This document shows, in pieces, positions 51,884-60,275 of a stretch of DNA of 64,000 nucleotides. The position numbers and the translations under genes were made by a program. The notes below the pieces were generated by a model. The model was given only the letters and a program-made list of their open reading frames with translations, had not been told where the DNA came from and did no database searches. The first letter of the stretch is position 1. Every line of letters starts with the position of its first letter. Where the stretch lies: assembly GCF_038246755.1 (NCBI RefSeq), contig NZ_CP134706.1, forward strand, positions 2,728,001-2,792,000, written 5' to 3'. This stretch comes from Micromonospora sp. FIMYZ51 (GTDB lineage: Bacteria; Actinomycetota; Actinomycetes; Mycobacteriales; Micromonosporaceae).

Positions 51884-53200
51884 GTGGCCAGGTCAAGCCC
51901 ACCCACCCTGTCCGGCCTGCCGGTACTGGGCAACGCCCTGTCCTTCATGCGCGATCCGGTGGCGCTGATCCGCGCCGGCCGGGCCGAGCTGGGACCGGTG
52001 TTCGCACTGAGGATGGGACCCAAACGCTCCGTCGTCGTGGTCGGTCCCGAGCAGAGCCGCGCCACGATCGCCCTGCCGGAGAGCACCCTACCGGTCACCC
52101 CCGTGTACCAGTGGGTGGTGCCCATGTTCGGTCGGGTGATGCAGGCCGCCGACCACGAGGACTACCGACGCCAACGGGCCGCGCTGGTACCGGCCCTCGC
52201 CGGTCGTCACCACGGTGACTACCTCGCCGCGATCACCGACGAGACGCGGTCCTGGCTCGGCTCGCTGGGCCACCGGGGCACCTTCGACGCGGCGGCCGAC
52301 CTGGAGCGGCTGTCGATGAACATCGCGGTGCGGCTGTTTCTCGGCGCCCGCTTCCGGAATCAGCACGCGGCGCGCTTCCGGGAGTACTTCCTGGACATCG
52401 CGGCAGGCATGGAGTTCTTCCTGCCCCCGAACCTGCCGCTGCCGAGGCTTCGTCGGCGCGACCGCGCCCGCAAGGCGATGTTCGAGCTGGTGCGCCCGTA
52501 TCTGGACGCGGTCCGCACGGACCCCGACCCGGACCGGCACGGTTTCCTCGCACACCTCGCCACGGCCGAGGAATCGTTCGACGACGAGACGGTCATCGGC
52601 CTCATCCTGATCCTGGTCTACGCGGCGTACGAGACGACCGCGGCACAGCTGGGCTGGTCACTGATCCTGCTGTTGCAGAACCCGAAGGCGACCGCGGAGA
52701 TCGAGGTCGAGCTGGCCGCCCTGTCCGCTGACAGTCGTGAGTGGACCACCGGCGATTTGCACCGTCAGCGGCTGTTGTTCGAGGCGCTGCTGGAGGCGCA
52801 GCGACTGCGCCCGGTGACCACGATGCTCACCCGGCACACCGCCGTCCCCTACGAGGTGGGTGGGTACGAGGTCCCGGCGGGATGGCAGACCCTGTTCTGT
52901 CCGCCGGTGACCCACCGTGACCCGGACGTGTTTCCCGACCCGGACGCATTCGACCCGAGCCGGTTCGGTCCGGCTCGCGACTCGGCGGGCACCGCGGCGA
53001 GCAGCCTGCTGAACATGGGTGGTGGACTGCACGCCTGCCTCGGCGCCCGCTTCGCCGACCTGGAGATGAAAGCGGTGCTGGCGTTGCTGCTGGGCGGGTA
53101 CGACCTGGAACTGGCGAACCCCGATCCGCCGCCGGCGCCCGGCCTGGGGGTGTCCCGGCCGCTGAGTCCATGCGAGATTCACTACCGGGCGCGAGGCTGA
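51884..53200 (+). CDS. Cytochrome P450 with unusual I-helix and heme loop
   Basis: 438 residues from GTG 51884, with AAAGGAG 5 nt before. It begins PPTLSGLPVLGNALSFMRDP, a proline-rich N-terminus like membrane-type P450s but without an anchor. The I-helix reads YAAYETTAA, lacking the usual Gly, and the heme loop reads NMGGGLHACLG, with Met in place of the usual Phe seven residues before the Cys. The Cys ligand and ExxR (EAQR) are kept. This looks more distant from the other two P450s, closer to the CYP51/CYP4-like group used in several biosynthetic clusters. Confidence 0.9.
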   Translation: MARSSPPTLSGLPVLGNALSFMRDPVALIRAGRAELGPVFALRMGPKRSVVVVGPEQSRATIALPESTLPVTPVYQWVVPMFGRVMQAADHEDYRRQRAALVPALAGRHHGDYLAAITDETRSWLGSLGHRGTFDAAADLERLSMNIAVRLFLGARFRNQHAARFREYFLDIAAGMEFFLPPNLPLPRLRRRDRARKAMFELVRPYLDAVRTDPDPDRHGFLAHLATAEESFDDETVIGLILILVYAAYETTAAQLGWSLILLLQNPKATAEIEVELAALSADSREWTTGDLHRQRLLFEALLEAQRLRPVTTMLTRHTAVPYEVGGYEVPAGWQTLFCPPVTHRDPDVFPDPDAFDPSRFGPARDSAGTAASSLLNMGGGLHACLGARFADLEMKAVLALLLGGYDLELANPDPPPAPGLGVSRPLSPCEIHYRARG

Positions 53201-53312
53201 TCGACCGGACCCCGCCGGACCGGGACGACCCGACGGCACCTGACCGGCGCCGGACGCGGACGACGCGACCGGTGGCGGCCGGCGTGGGTGAACCGTCCAG
53301 CTCGTCGTGGGC

Positions 53313-54158
53313 TCAGGCCGGCAACCGGTACCCCGGCCGGGCGCCTATCAGCAGCGGAAACGCGGTGAGTACCGGCGGGTCGGTGACGGCCGGTGGGCGC
53401 AGGGTGATGTCGTCCCGCAGTGAACCGGTGTCGCGCACCTGACCGGCGTGTACCGCGCCGGAACCGACGTAGAGACCGGCGGATCGCTCCTCGGTGAGAA
53501 CGGCGCCGATCGTGGCGTCCGACCGGACACTGACGGCCAGCAGCGAAGTCAGCGCGGCGGTGCCGGCGGCTGGCTGGTCCGGCGCGGGCAGCGTGAAGGA
53601 TCCCGTCGACGTGGCGACCGCGCAGGCCGACGGGGTCTGCTGCGGGATACCGACCGGGAACAGCGCGACGATCGTCGCGCCCGACGCGCCGTCCGGCCGC
53701 GGGCTCACCCGTCCGTGCAGGGTACGGCCGCTCACGTCCGGCATGCTGGTCAGCACCTCGCCGACCGGGAGGTCGGCAAGTGCGCGGGCGCAGGTGCGGA
53801 AGCGACCCGGCGACATGCCGACCAGCCGGGTGAACTGGGTGGTGAACGTGCCGAAGCTGGAATAGCCGACCGCGACGCTGATGTCGGTGGCGCTGGCGGA
53901 GGAGTGCAGCAGCAGGCGCTTGGCCTCCGCCATCCGCACCGCGGTCAGGAACCGCCCGGGCGTGACGGCGGTGAGCAGGCGGAAGACCCGGTGGAAGTGG
54001 AACGGGCTCATCAGCGAGGCGTGGGCGATGTCGTGCAGCCGGTGCGGCTCGTTGACCCGTAGCCGCATCGTGGTCACCGCGCGGGTGATGGCGGCGATAT
54101 GGACCGAGGAGGTGGTGGAAGCTGCGGTGTCGGCGACAGGTGCGGGGAACGCAGGCAT
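53313..54158 (-). CDS. AraC-family regulator with N-terminal HTH
   Basis: 281 residues from ATG 54158, with a GGGGG purine run upstream; a TTG at 54164 is less likely. Residues ~20-125 carry the two helix-turn-helix units (HRLHDIAHASLMSPFHFHRV, SATDISVAVGYSSFGTFTTQ, then GMSPGRFR). The HTH is at the N-terminus, the reverse of classic AraC, followed by a ~150-residue domain that may bind a ligand. Convergent with the P450 gene; the 112-bp gap between them shows no clear terminator. Confidence 0.9.
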   Translation of the reverse strand: MPAFPAPVADTAASTTSSVHIAAITRAVTTMRLRVNEPHRLHDIAHASLMSPFHFHRVFRLLTAVTPGRFLTAVRMAEAKRLLLHSSASATDISVAVGYSSFGTFTTQFTRLVGMSPGRFRTCARALADLPVGEVLTSMPDVSGRTLHGRVSPRPDGASGATIVALFPVGIPQQTPSACAVATSTGSFTLPAPDQPAAGTAALTSLLAVSVRSDATIGAVLTEERSAGLYVGSGAVHAGQVRDTGSLRDDITLRPPAVTDPPVLTAFPLLIGARPGYRLPA

Positions 54159-54261
54159 GGGCAACCCCCGTGTGCGCGATGTGTGGATCCGGCGGCCGGG
54201 AGGCGACTGGAGGTGGTGCGGGAGGGGGTGTCGCGGGGATGCACCGGACTCATCGATGCTA

Positions 54262-56244
54262 TTAATTCATATAGCGACCCGCAAGTGTTGCCGGTCCCTC
54301 GGCGACAGATCGTTTCGTCTCGGCCAGTAACCATGACACGGAGCTTCCGTCCAGCCGCTGCGCCAACGCGGCTGCGGGTCCGGGGCGGTGCAGCAGCTCC
54401 AGACCCAGCGCGCGGACCAGGCGCAGCATCCGGTACCGCAGCCCCTGCTCGTCGTGCCGTACCGCGAGCAGCGACCTGTCCACCAGCCGGGCGAGCAGCG
54501 GTTGCAGCTCCCACAGGTCGTCATCGCCCAGCTCCCGGGCCACCCGTTGCGCCGATTCCGGATGGAACTCCCGACCCAGCGTGGCGACCAGGGCGAGACA
54601 GCGTTGCTCGGCGACAGTGAGCCCGTCCAGGCTGTGATTCAACGCCGCCCGCAGGGAGCGGTGGTGGGCCGGCTCGCCCCGCCGCGACGGGCTCAGCCCC
54701 CGCAGCGGGTCGCCGGCCTGTTCGACGAGATCGGCCAGGCCGGTGGTACGCAGGCAGGCCGCCGCCAGTTCGAGCGCGAGCGGAAGCCCGTCCAGGCGGC
54801 GGCACACCGTGGCCACCATCGCCGCGTTGTGCCGGTCCACCCTGAAGCAGGGCTGGGCCTGTGCCGCTCGGCGGGCGAACAGCCCCACCGCCGGGATGGC
54901 CAGCAGCTGGGCGGGTTCGATCGCCGCGTGCGCCTGGGAGGGCACCGGCAACGGGCCGATCACCCGTACCGCCTCGTAGGGCAGGCCGAGCAGCTCGCGT
55001 GAGGTGGTCACGACGCATACGCCCGGGCAGGACCGCAGCAGGCCGTCGACGAGGGCGACGCACGGTTCGAGCAGACGCTCGACGTTGTCCAGCACCAACA
55101 GCAACTGCCGGTCCGCCACGGTGTCGAACAGCCAGGACAGCTCCCGCGGATTGGCGTCCTGCGTCGGCGCGACGATGTTGCGTACGGCGCTCACCAGGTC
55201 CGTGTGGCGGTGCAGCCCGGACAGGTCGACCACCGCGACCCCGGCGGCGAACCGGTGCTGGACCGCCGCGCTGAGCGCTCTGGCCAGCGCGCTCTTGCCG
55301 ACCCCGACCGGGCCGGTGAGGGTGACCAGCCGCTGTAGCGAGAGCAGCCCTTGCAGGTGTTCGAGTTCGACGTCGCGGCCCAGCAGGGGATCGACCGCCG
55401 GTCCCGGCCCCAGCCACCGGGTGCGGGCGGCGGGGGTGACGGGGGCGGGGCGGGTGACCGGGGCGGTGATGCCGTATTCGCCGATGAGCTGGTTGTACAT
55501 CCGGCGCAGGTGCGCTGCCGGCTCCACGCCCAGCTCCCGACGTAGCCGGATCCGGACGGCCGCGTACTGCGACAGCGCGGCTGCGCCCTGCCCGTTCTGC
55601 CGCAGGGCCTCCAGGTGCAGCGACTGGACCGCCTCGTTCAGCGGCTCCAGCTCGGCGAGGCAGCCGGCCACCGGCAGGATGGTCGACGCATCCCGCTGGT
55701 CGAGGCCCGTCGCGACGTAGGCGGTGGCCGCGGCGATCCACTCCTGTCGCAGTAGTCCGGCGTCGTCGCGGGACGGTAGCAGGCGGTCCAGATGGGACAG
55801 CTCGGGCTTGGGCCACTGATGCATCGCCTCCCGAAGAATTTCGAACGCCCCTCGGCTGTCCCCGGCCTCGCTCCGGGCGTTGGCCCGTTCGACCAGCCGG
55901 CGGAACCGGGTGAGGTCGATGGCGTCATCCGGCGCCAGGAGCTGGTAGCCGCCGTCTGCCGAGGCGATGACGTTTGTGCGGTGTCGGCGCGGCGCATCCG
56001 GCTCCATGGCCTGCCGGAGGCGGGCGACGTACGTGTGTACCAGTCCCTGCACCCGGCCCGGCGGGCGGTCGCCCCACAGGGCGTCGGCTATCTCATCGGT
56101 GGGAACGACCTCGCCGTGCCGTAGGGCGAGCAGGGTGATGATCGCCTGTTGTTTGCGGGGACCCAGATCCACCTCCGTCGAGCCGTGAACTGCGCGAATA
56201 GCGCGGAGCACCTGGATCCTCATCGGAGTTGGGGTCTGCTTCAC
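54262..56244 (-). CDS. SARP-family pathway regulator (winged helix-BTAD-NB-ARC)
   Basis: 660 residues from GTG 56244, chosen because GGAGGGG lies 4 nt upstream on its strand; the ATG at 56223 is the alternative. Winged-helix DNA-binding domain ~8-105, bacterial transcriptional activation domain ~108-255, then an ATPase with P-loop GPVGVGKS (311-318), LLLVLDNVERL and LDGLPLALELA. SARPs activate antibiotic clusters by binding direct repeats near -35. This is the likely pathway-specific activator, and it is divergent from the enediyne cassette it may control. Shorter than AfsR because the C-terminal TPR region is missing. Confidence 0.94.
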   Translation of the reverse strand: MKQTPTPMRIQVLRAIRAVHGSTEVDLGPRKQQAIITLLALRHGEVVPTDEIADALWGDRPPGRVQGLVHTYVARLRQAMEPDAPRRHRTNVIASADGGYQLLAPDDAIDLTRFRRLVERANARSEAGDSRGAFEILREAMHQWPKPELSHLDRLLPSRDDAGLLRQEWIAAATAYVATGLDQRDASTILPVAGCLAELEPLNEAVQSLHLEALRQNGQGAAALSQYAAVRIRLRRELGVEPAAHLRRMYNQLIGEYGITAPVTRPAPVTPAARTRWLGPGPAVDPLLGRDVELEHLQGLLSLQRLVTLTGPVGVGKSALARALSAAVQHRFAAGVAVVDLSGLHRHTDLVSAVRNIVAPTQDANPRELSWLFDTVADRQLLLVLDNVERLLEPCVALVDGLLRSCPGVCVVTTSRELLGLPYEAVRVIGPLPVPSQAHAAIEPAQLLAIPAVGLFARRAAQAQPCFRVDRHNAAMVATVCRRLDGLPLALELAAACLRTTGLADLVEQAGDPLRGLSPSRRGEPAHHRSLRAALNHSLDGLTVAEQRCLALVATLGREFHPESAQRVARELGDDDLWELQPLLARLVDRSLLAVRHDEQGLRYRMLRLVRALGLELLHRPGPAAALAQRLDGSSVSWLLAETKRSVAEGPATLAGRYMN

Positions 56245-56423
56245 ACGCCCCTCCGGGGTCGAAGACTCCGCACAGCTTAGGGGTGACCCATTGGAGCGTA
56301 AAGTCGCCGAACGGTCACTGTGCGAAGCTGACAGTACGTATATGGAATTCAAGTTCTGCTCAAGAGGGCGGGCGCAAACTGTGCGTTGTTGCGCAGTGAT
56401 CTGAGTCGATCAAGTGGGGGATC
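56245..56423. promoter_or_regulatory. Divergent control region between SARP gene and enediyne cassette
   Basis: 179 bp, AT-richer than its flanks (AGTACGTATATGGAATTC near 56334). An imperfect inverted repeat ACTGTGC (56378-56384), 6-nt spacer, GCGCAGT (56391-56397), with one mismatch, lies 27 bp before the unbL start and could be an operator. Clear SARP-type direct heptamers were not found by eye. Confidence 0.45.
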
Positions 56424-57392
56424 ATGACCACCTACGACTTTGCCCCCGGCCGCCCACTCAAACTGCGTGGTTGGCGGCGGCTGCTCTACCAATCCGATGA
56501 ATTGGCCGATTTTGGTAACCGTGGCTTCCGGACCACACCTGTGGAACTGCGGCACCGACTCGAGACGGTCGCCCGCACATTTCTCGGCGGTTTCAATGCC
56601 GGACTCGCGACGCCGGGCACCGCCCCACCCCTCTTCACCGACCAGCCGGCACACCTGCGCGGCTTCGCCGTCGAGGGACTGGCCATGCAGGCCAGCCTGA
56701 TGGACCTGCTGGTGCCGGGTCGCCGCCGGCTGCCCAGGGTCGTCGAAGCCCACGGCCCCCACCACACCCACCTGGTGCACGTCGGCGTCGGCTGGGCGCT
56801 GGCGAAGCTGCGCCGGCCCGGCTGGATCGGCCTGCACGGTCTGGACCCGTTGCTGCGCTGGCTCGCGCTCGACGGCTGGGGATTCGCCACCGGTTTCTTC
56901 GCCGACGCCCGCGGCCTCAGACAGCTCACCCTGCATCAGCGTCGCTGCTCAGACCGCTGTGCGATCCGGTACCAGGGCCTCGGCCGGAGCATGTGGTTCC
57001 GCGGCTGCGGCTCGCCCATAGCCGTCGCAGACCTGGTCGACGCGCTGCCCGCCTGGCATCACGGCGACGCCTGGAGTGGCGTCGGCCTGGCCGTCGGCTA
57101 CGCCGGCGGAGCCGACGCCGACGCGCTGCGGGTGCTGCGCGAGCGCGCCGGTCGGCACTGCCCGGACCTCGGTCAGGGCGCCGCCTTCGCCGCCGCGGCG
57201 TGGCGGCGCAGCGGGGGGTCGCCGGCACCGCTCGCCGCGACCGTGCAGACCTTCGCGGGCACCGACGTCGACACCGCTGCGGATTGGACGGTCGAGGCGG
57301 AATCCGGACTGCGCGCCGGCCAGTGCGGCCCGGGGGAGTACCAGGTGTGGCGGCAACGGATCCGGGCCCGGGCCCAGCTCGCCGCAATCTGA
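56424..57392 (+). CDS. unbL: Enediyne cassette protein UnbL (DUF1702 family)
   Basis: 322 residues, ATG with GTGGGGG upstream. The sequence matches the DUF1702 family of enediyne clusters: FLGGFNAGL near residues 50-60, VEGLAMQASLMDLL, an aromatic/Gly stretch (GWGFATGFF) and YQGLGRSMWFRGC. These proteins are required with the iterative PKS for making the warhead, but the reaction is not established. First gene of the unbL-unbV-unbU-pksE row, which is the conserved warhead cassette order. Confidence 0.88.
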   Translation: MTTYDFAPGRPLKLRGWRRLLYQSDELADFGNRGFRTTPVELRHRLETVARTFLGGFNAGLATPGTAPPLFTDQPAHLRGFAVEGLAMQASLMDLLVPGRRRLPRVVEAHGPHHTHLVHVGVGWALAKLRRPGWIGLHGLDPLLRWLALDGWGFATGFFADARGLRQLTLHQRRCSDRCAIRYQGLGRSMWFRGCGSPIAVADLVDALPAWHHGDAWSGVGLAVGYAGGADADALRVLRERAGRHCPDLGQGAAFAAAAWRRSGGSPAPLAATVQTFAGTDVDTAADWTVEAESGLRAGQCGPGEYQVWRQRIRARAQLAAI

Positions 57393-57421
57393 GCGGCAAC
57401 GCACCCATCGGAGGACAAACC

Positions 57422-59305
57422 GTGTCGCATCTCGTACGCAAGATCCTGGTGCCGTCTGTCGGCATCCTGCTGTGCGTCATCGCCGGCGTGGCGACCCGGC
57501 AGCCGCAGGCGTCCGGCGCGGAGCTCACCGCGCTGAGCGCCCGCTTCAGCTTCACTGCCCAGCCGCTGAACGCCACGGCGAGCACCCGCACCATGCGCCC
57601 GGTCCAGCCGGCGCTCGACCACATGGCCGCCTGGATCTCCGCAGTCGGCGCCTCGGTGGGGCTGGCCGACCTCGATGGTGACGGACTGCCAAACGACCGG
57701 TGCCTGGTCGACCCCCGCGACGACTCGGTCACCCTGGCGCCGCTGCCCGGCACCGGCGAACGGTACGCCCCGATCGCGCTCCTGCCCACCGGCGTCGGCT
57801 ACGACGAGGCGACCACCGCGCCGATGGGCTGCCTGCCCGCCGACCTCAACGAGGACGGCGGCATCGACGTGCTCGTGTACTTCTGGGGCCGCCCCCCGCT
57901 GCTCTACCTGCGGACGGATCGGGGTGCCCCGGGTGCCGGCTCGTACCGGCCGGTCGACATTGCCGATCCCGGTGAGGTCTGGAACTCGACCACCGCCAAC
58001 GTCGCCGACCTGGACGGCGACGGTCATCTCGATCTGCTGATCGGCAACTACTTCCCGGACGACGCCCGGGTCCTCGACCCGACCGCCGTCGACGACGACG
58101 CCATGCAGATGCAGGATTCGATGTCGCTTGGCCGCAACGGCGGAAACAACCGGCTGCTGCTCTACGAGAACGTCACGCGGCAGGCGGACGGCGTACCCGT
58201 GCCGACCTACCGGGACCGGTCCGACGTGTTCACGGTCAACCAGGCCCGCGCGTGGACGCTCGCCACGGGCGCCCAGGACCTGACCGGTGACGGCCTGCCG
58301 GAGTTGTACGTCGCCAACGACTTCGGCCCCGACAACCTGCTGGTCAACGAGTCGACCCCGGGACGGCCGAAGTTCCGCGAGGTCACCGGCGTACGCGATC
58401 CGCGCGCTCCCAAGTCCAAGGTGGTGGGTCACGACTCCTTCAAGGGCATGGGCGTCGCGTTCGACGACCTGAACGCCGACGGCCGACCCGACGTGCTGGT
58501 CAGCAACATCACCACCCCGTACGCCCTGCACGAGAGCAACTTCGCCTACCTCAGCACCGGGGCCGGGTTCACCGGTGACCGGGCGCCGTTCCGGGACCGC
58601 AGCGAGGAACTGGGGCTGTCCCGCAGCGGATGGGCGTGGGACATCAAATCCGGCGACTTCGACGCGGACGGAGCAGGTGAGGTGGTCCAGGCCGTCGGGT
58701 TCCTCTGGGGCGACACCCGGCGCTGGGCGGAGTTGCAGGAACTGGCGATGGCCAACGACGCGTTCCTGCGGCACCCGTGGGCGTGGCCCAAGTTCGGGCC
58801 GGGCGACGACCTGTCCGGCCACGAGCAGAACCCCTTCTACGTACGCGGCGGCGACGGCCGGTTCGTCGACATCGCCGAGCGGCTGGACTTCGCCAACAGC
58901 GGGGCCAGCCGTGGCATCGCGGTCGGGGACGTCGACCACGACGGGCGGCTGGATCTCGCAATCGCCAACCAGTGGGCGACGTCCCAGTACTTCCGCAACA
59001 CTGGGCCCGTCCGGCGGCACCTCGGGCTGCGGCTCGTGATACCGGCGGTGAACGGCACCGACGCCACCCGAGCCGCGGTGGGTGCCGCCGTGGAGGTCCG
59101 CCGCTCCGACGGCACGACCCTGCGCAGCCAGCTCTACCCCGCCAACGGGCACACCGGGGTGAACGCCGACGAGCTGTACTTCGGCCTCGGCGACAGCACC
59201 TCCGCCGACGTTCGCATCACCTGGCGGGACGCCGACGGCCAGCACCAGATGCGGACCACCCTTGCCGCCGGCTGGCACACCGTCCGGCTGCGTCCCACCG
59301 CCTAG
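57422..59305 (+). CDS. unbV: Enediyne cassette protein UnbV (FG-GAP/VCBS repeats, ASPIC/UnbV domain)
   Basis: 627 residues from GTG 57422; GGAGG (57410-57414) lies 7 nt before. A signal-like N-terminus (~1-32, ILVPSVGILLCVIAGVA) suggests export or membrane attachment. At least six calcium-loop FG-GAP/VCBS units follow (DLDGDGLPND, DLNEDGGIDVL, DLDGDGHLDLLIGN, DLTGDGLPELYVAN, DLNADGRPDVLVSN, DVDHDGRLDLAIAN), which build a beta-propeller. The C-terminal ~110 residues are the ASPIC/UnbV domain (NGHTGVNADELYFGLG). The family is conserved in enediyne clusters; its exact step is not known. Confidence 0.93.
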   Translation: MSHLVRKILVPSVGILLCVIAGVATRQPQASGAELTALSARFSFTAQPLNATASTRTMRPVQPALDHMAAWISAVGASVGLADLDGDGLPNDRCLVDPRDDSVTLAPLPGTGERYAPIALLPTGVGYDEATTAPMGCLPADLNEDGGIDVLVYFWGRPPLLYLRTDRGAPGAGSYRPVDIADPGEVWNSTTANVADLDGDGHLDLLIGNYFPDDARVLDPTAVDDDAMQMQDSMSLGRNGGNNRLLLYENVTRQADGVPVPTYRDRSDVFTVNQARAWTLATGAQDLTGDGLPELYVANDFGPDNLLVNESTPGRPKFREVTGVRDPRAPKSKVVGHDSFKGMGVAFDDLNADGRPDVLVSNITTPYALHESNFAYLSTGAGFTGDRAPFRDRSEELGLSRSGWAWDIKSGDFDADGAGEVVQAVGFLWGDTRRWAELQELAMANDAFLRHPWAWPKFGPGDDLSGHEQNPFYVRGGDGRFVDIAERLDFANSGASRGIAVGDVDHDGRLDLAIANQWATSQYFRNTGPVRRHLGLRLVIPAVNGTDATRAAVGAAVEVRRSDGTTLRSQLYPANGHTGVNADELYFGLGDSTSADVRITWRDADGQHQMRTTLAAGWHTVRLRPTA

Positions 59306-59319
59306 TCGAGGAGGCACCC

Positions 59320-60261
59320 ATGACACCGAAAGACCCCCGAGTGACAGCGCTGCGCCGGTTCGCGCTGTCGATCACGGTATTCACCATCCTCGGCCATACC
59401 GTGCTGGGATTCGAGCAGTCGTGGCTCACCCCGTTGGTGGGCGTGGCCACCGCATGGGCGCTGGACCTGACGTTCGAGACCGTCGAGTCGCGGCTGCACG
59501 GCCGCGCACCCCGCTACCAGGGCTCGCTGGCGAACCTGGTCAACTTCCTGCTGCCGGCGCACATCGGCGGCCTGGCCTGCGCGATGCTGCTCTACGGCAA
59601 CGAACGGCTCTGGCCCACCGTTTTCGCGGTGACCGTCGCGATGACCAGCAAGTACGTCTTCCGGGTCCGCTTCACCGCGGGCGGTGCCCCCAGGCACGTG
59701 CTCAATCCGAGCAACTTCGGCATCGCGGTGACGCTGTTGTGCTTCGGCTGGGTCGGCATCGCCCCGCCCTACCAGTTCACCGAGAACATCCAGGGTGTCT
59801 GGGACTGGGTGGTGCCCGGCGCCATTCTGGTCGCCGGCACCATGCTCAACGCCAAGCTGACCCGGCGCGGACCGCTGATCGTGGGTTGGGTGGGCGGCTT
59901 CGTCGCGCAGGCGCTGATCCGGGCGCTGGTCCTCGACCATTCGTTCGTCGCCGCCCTGCTGCCGATGACCGGAGTCGCGTTCATCCTGTTCACCAACTAC
60001 ATGATCACGGACCCGGGTACGACTCCGCACGCACCGCGCCGGCAGCTGGCCTTCGGTCTGTCCACCGCCGCGGTGTACGGGCTGCTGGTGTCGATGCACA
60101 TCACGTTCGGCCTGTTCTTCGCGCTCAGCCTGGTCTGCGCGGCCCGCCTGCTCGTCATCGTGACCGCGCGGCGGCTGCGTGAGCGCTCCGCATCGCCATC
60201 CGCCCGACCGTCCGCGCCGACCCCCGACCCGGCTGCGGTGCCGGCCGGCGTGCACGCCTGA
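59320..60261 (+). CDS. unbU: Enediyne cassette membrane protein UnbU (NqrB/RnfD-like)
   Basis: 313 residues, ATG 59320 with GAGGAGG just before. About eight membrane helices. HVLNPSNFGIAVTLL and NYMITDPGTTP resemble the conserved segments of NqrB/RnfD electron-transport subunits, where a Thr in the TDPxT region can carry flavin. UnbU proteins are a constant part of enediyne warhead cassettes. A redox or membrane-linked role in unsaturation or export has been suggested by the resemblance but is not shown. Confidence 0.92.
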   Translation: MTPKDPRVTALRRFALSITVFTILGHTVLGFEQSWLTPLVGVATAWALDLTFETVESRLHGRAPRYQGSLANLVNFLLPAHIGGLACAMLLYGNERLWPTVFAVTVAMTSKYVFRVRFTAGGAPRHVLNPSNFGIAVTLLCFGWVGIAPPYQFTENIQGVWDWVVPGAILVAGTMLNAKLTRRGPLIVGWVGGFVAQALIRALVLDHSFVAALLPMTGVAFILFTNYMITDPGTTPHAPRRQLAFGLSTAAVYGLLVSMHITFGLFFALSLVCAARLLVIVTARRLRERSASPSARPSAPTPDPAAVPAGVHA

Positions 60262-60275
60262 GGCGAGGAAGCGAC

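Noticed and set aside
53201..53312. Terminator between the convergent P450 and AraC genes
   Set aside because: Only short GC-rich partial complementarity was seen, no convincing stem.
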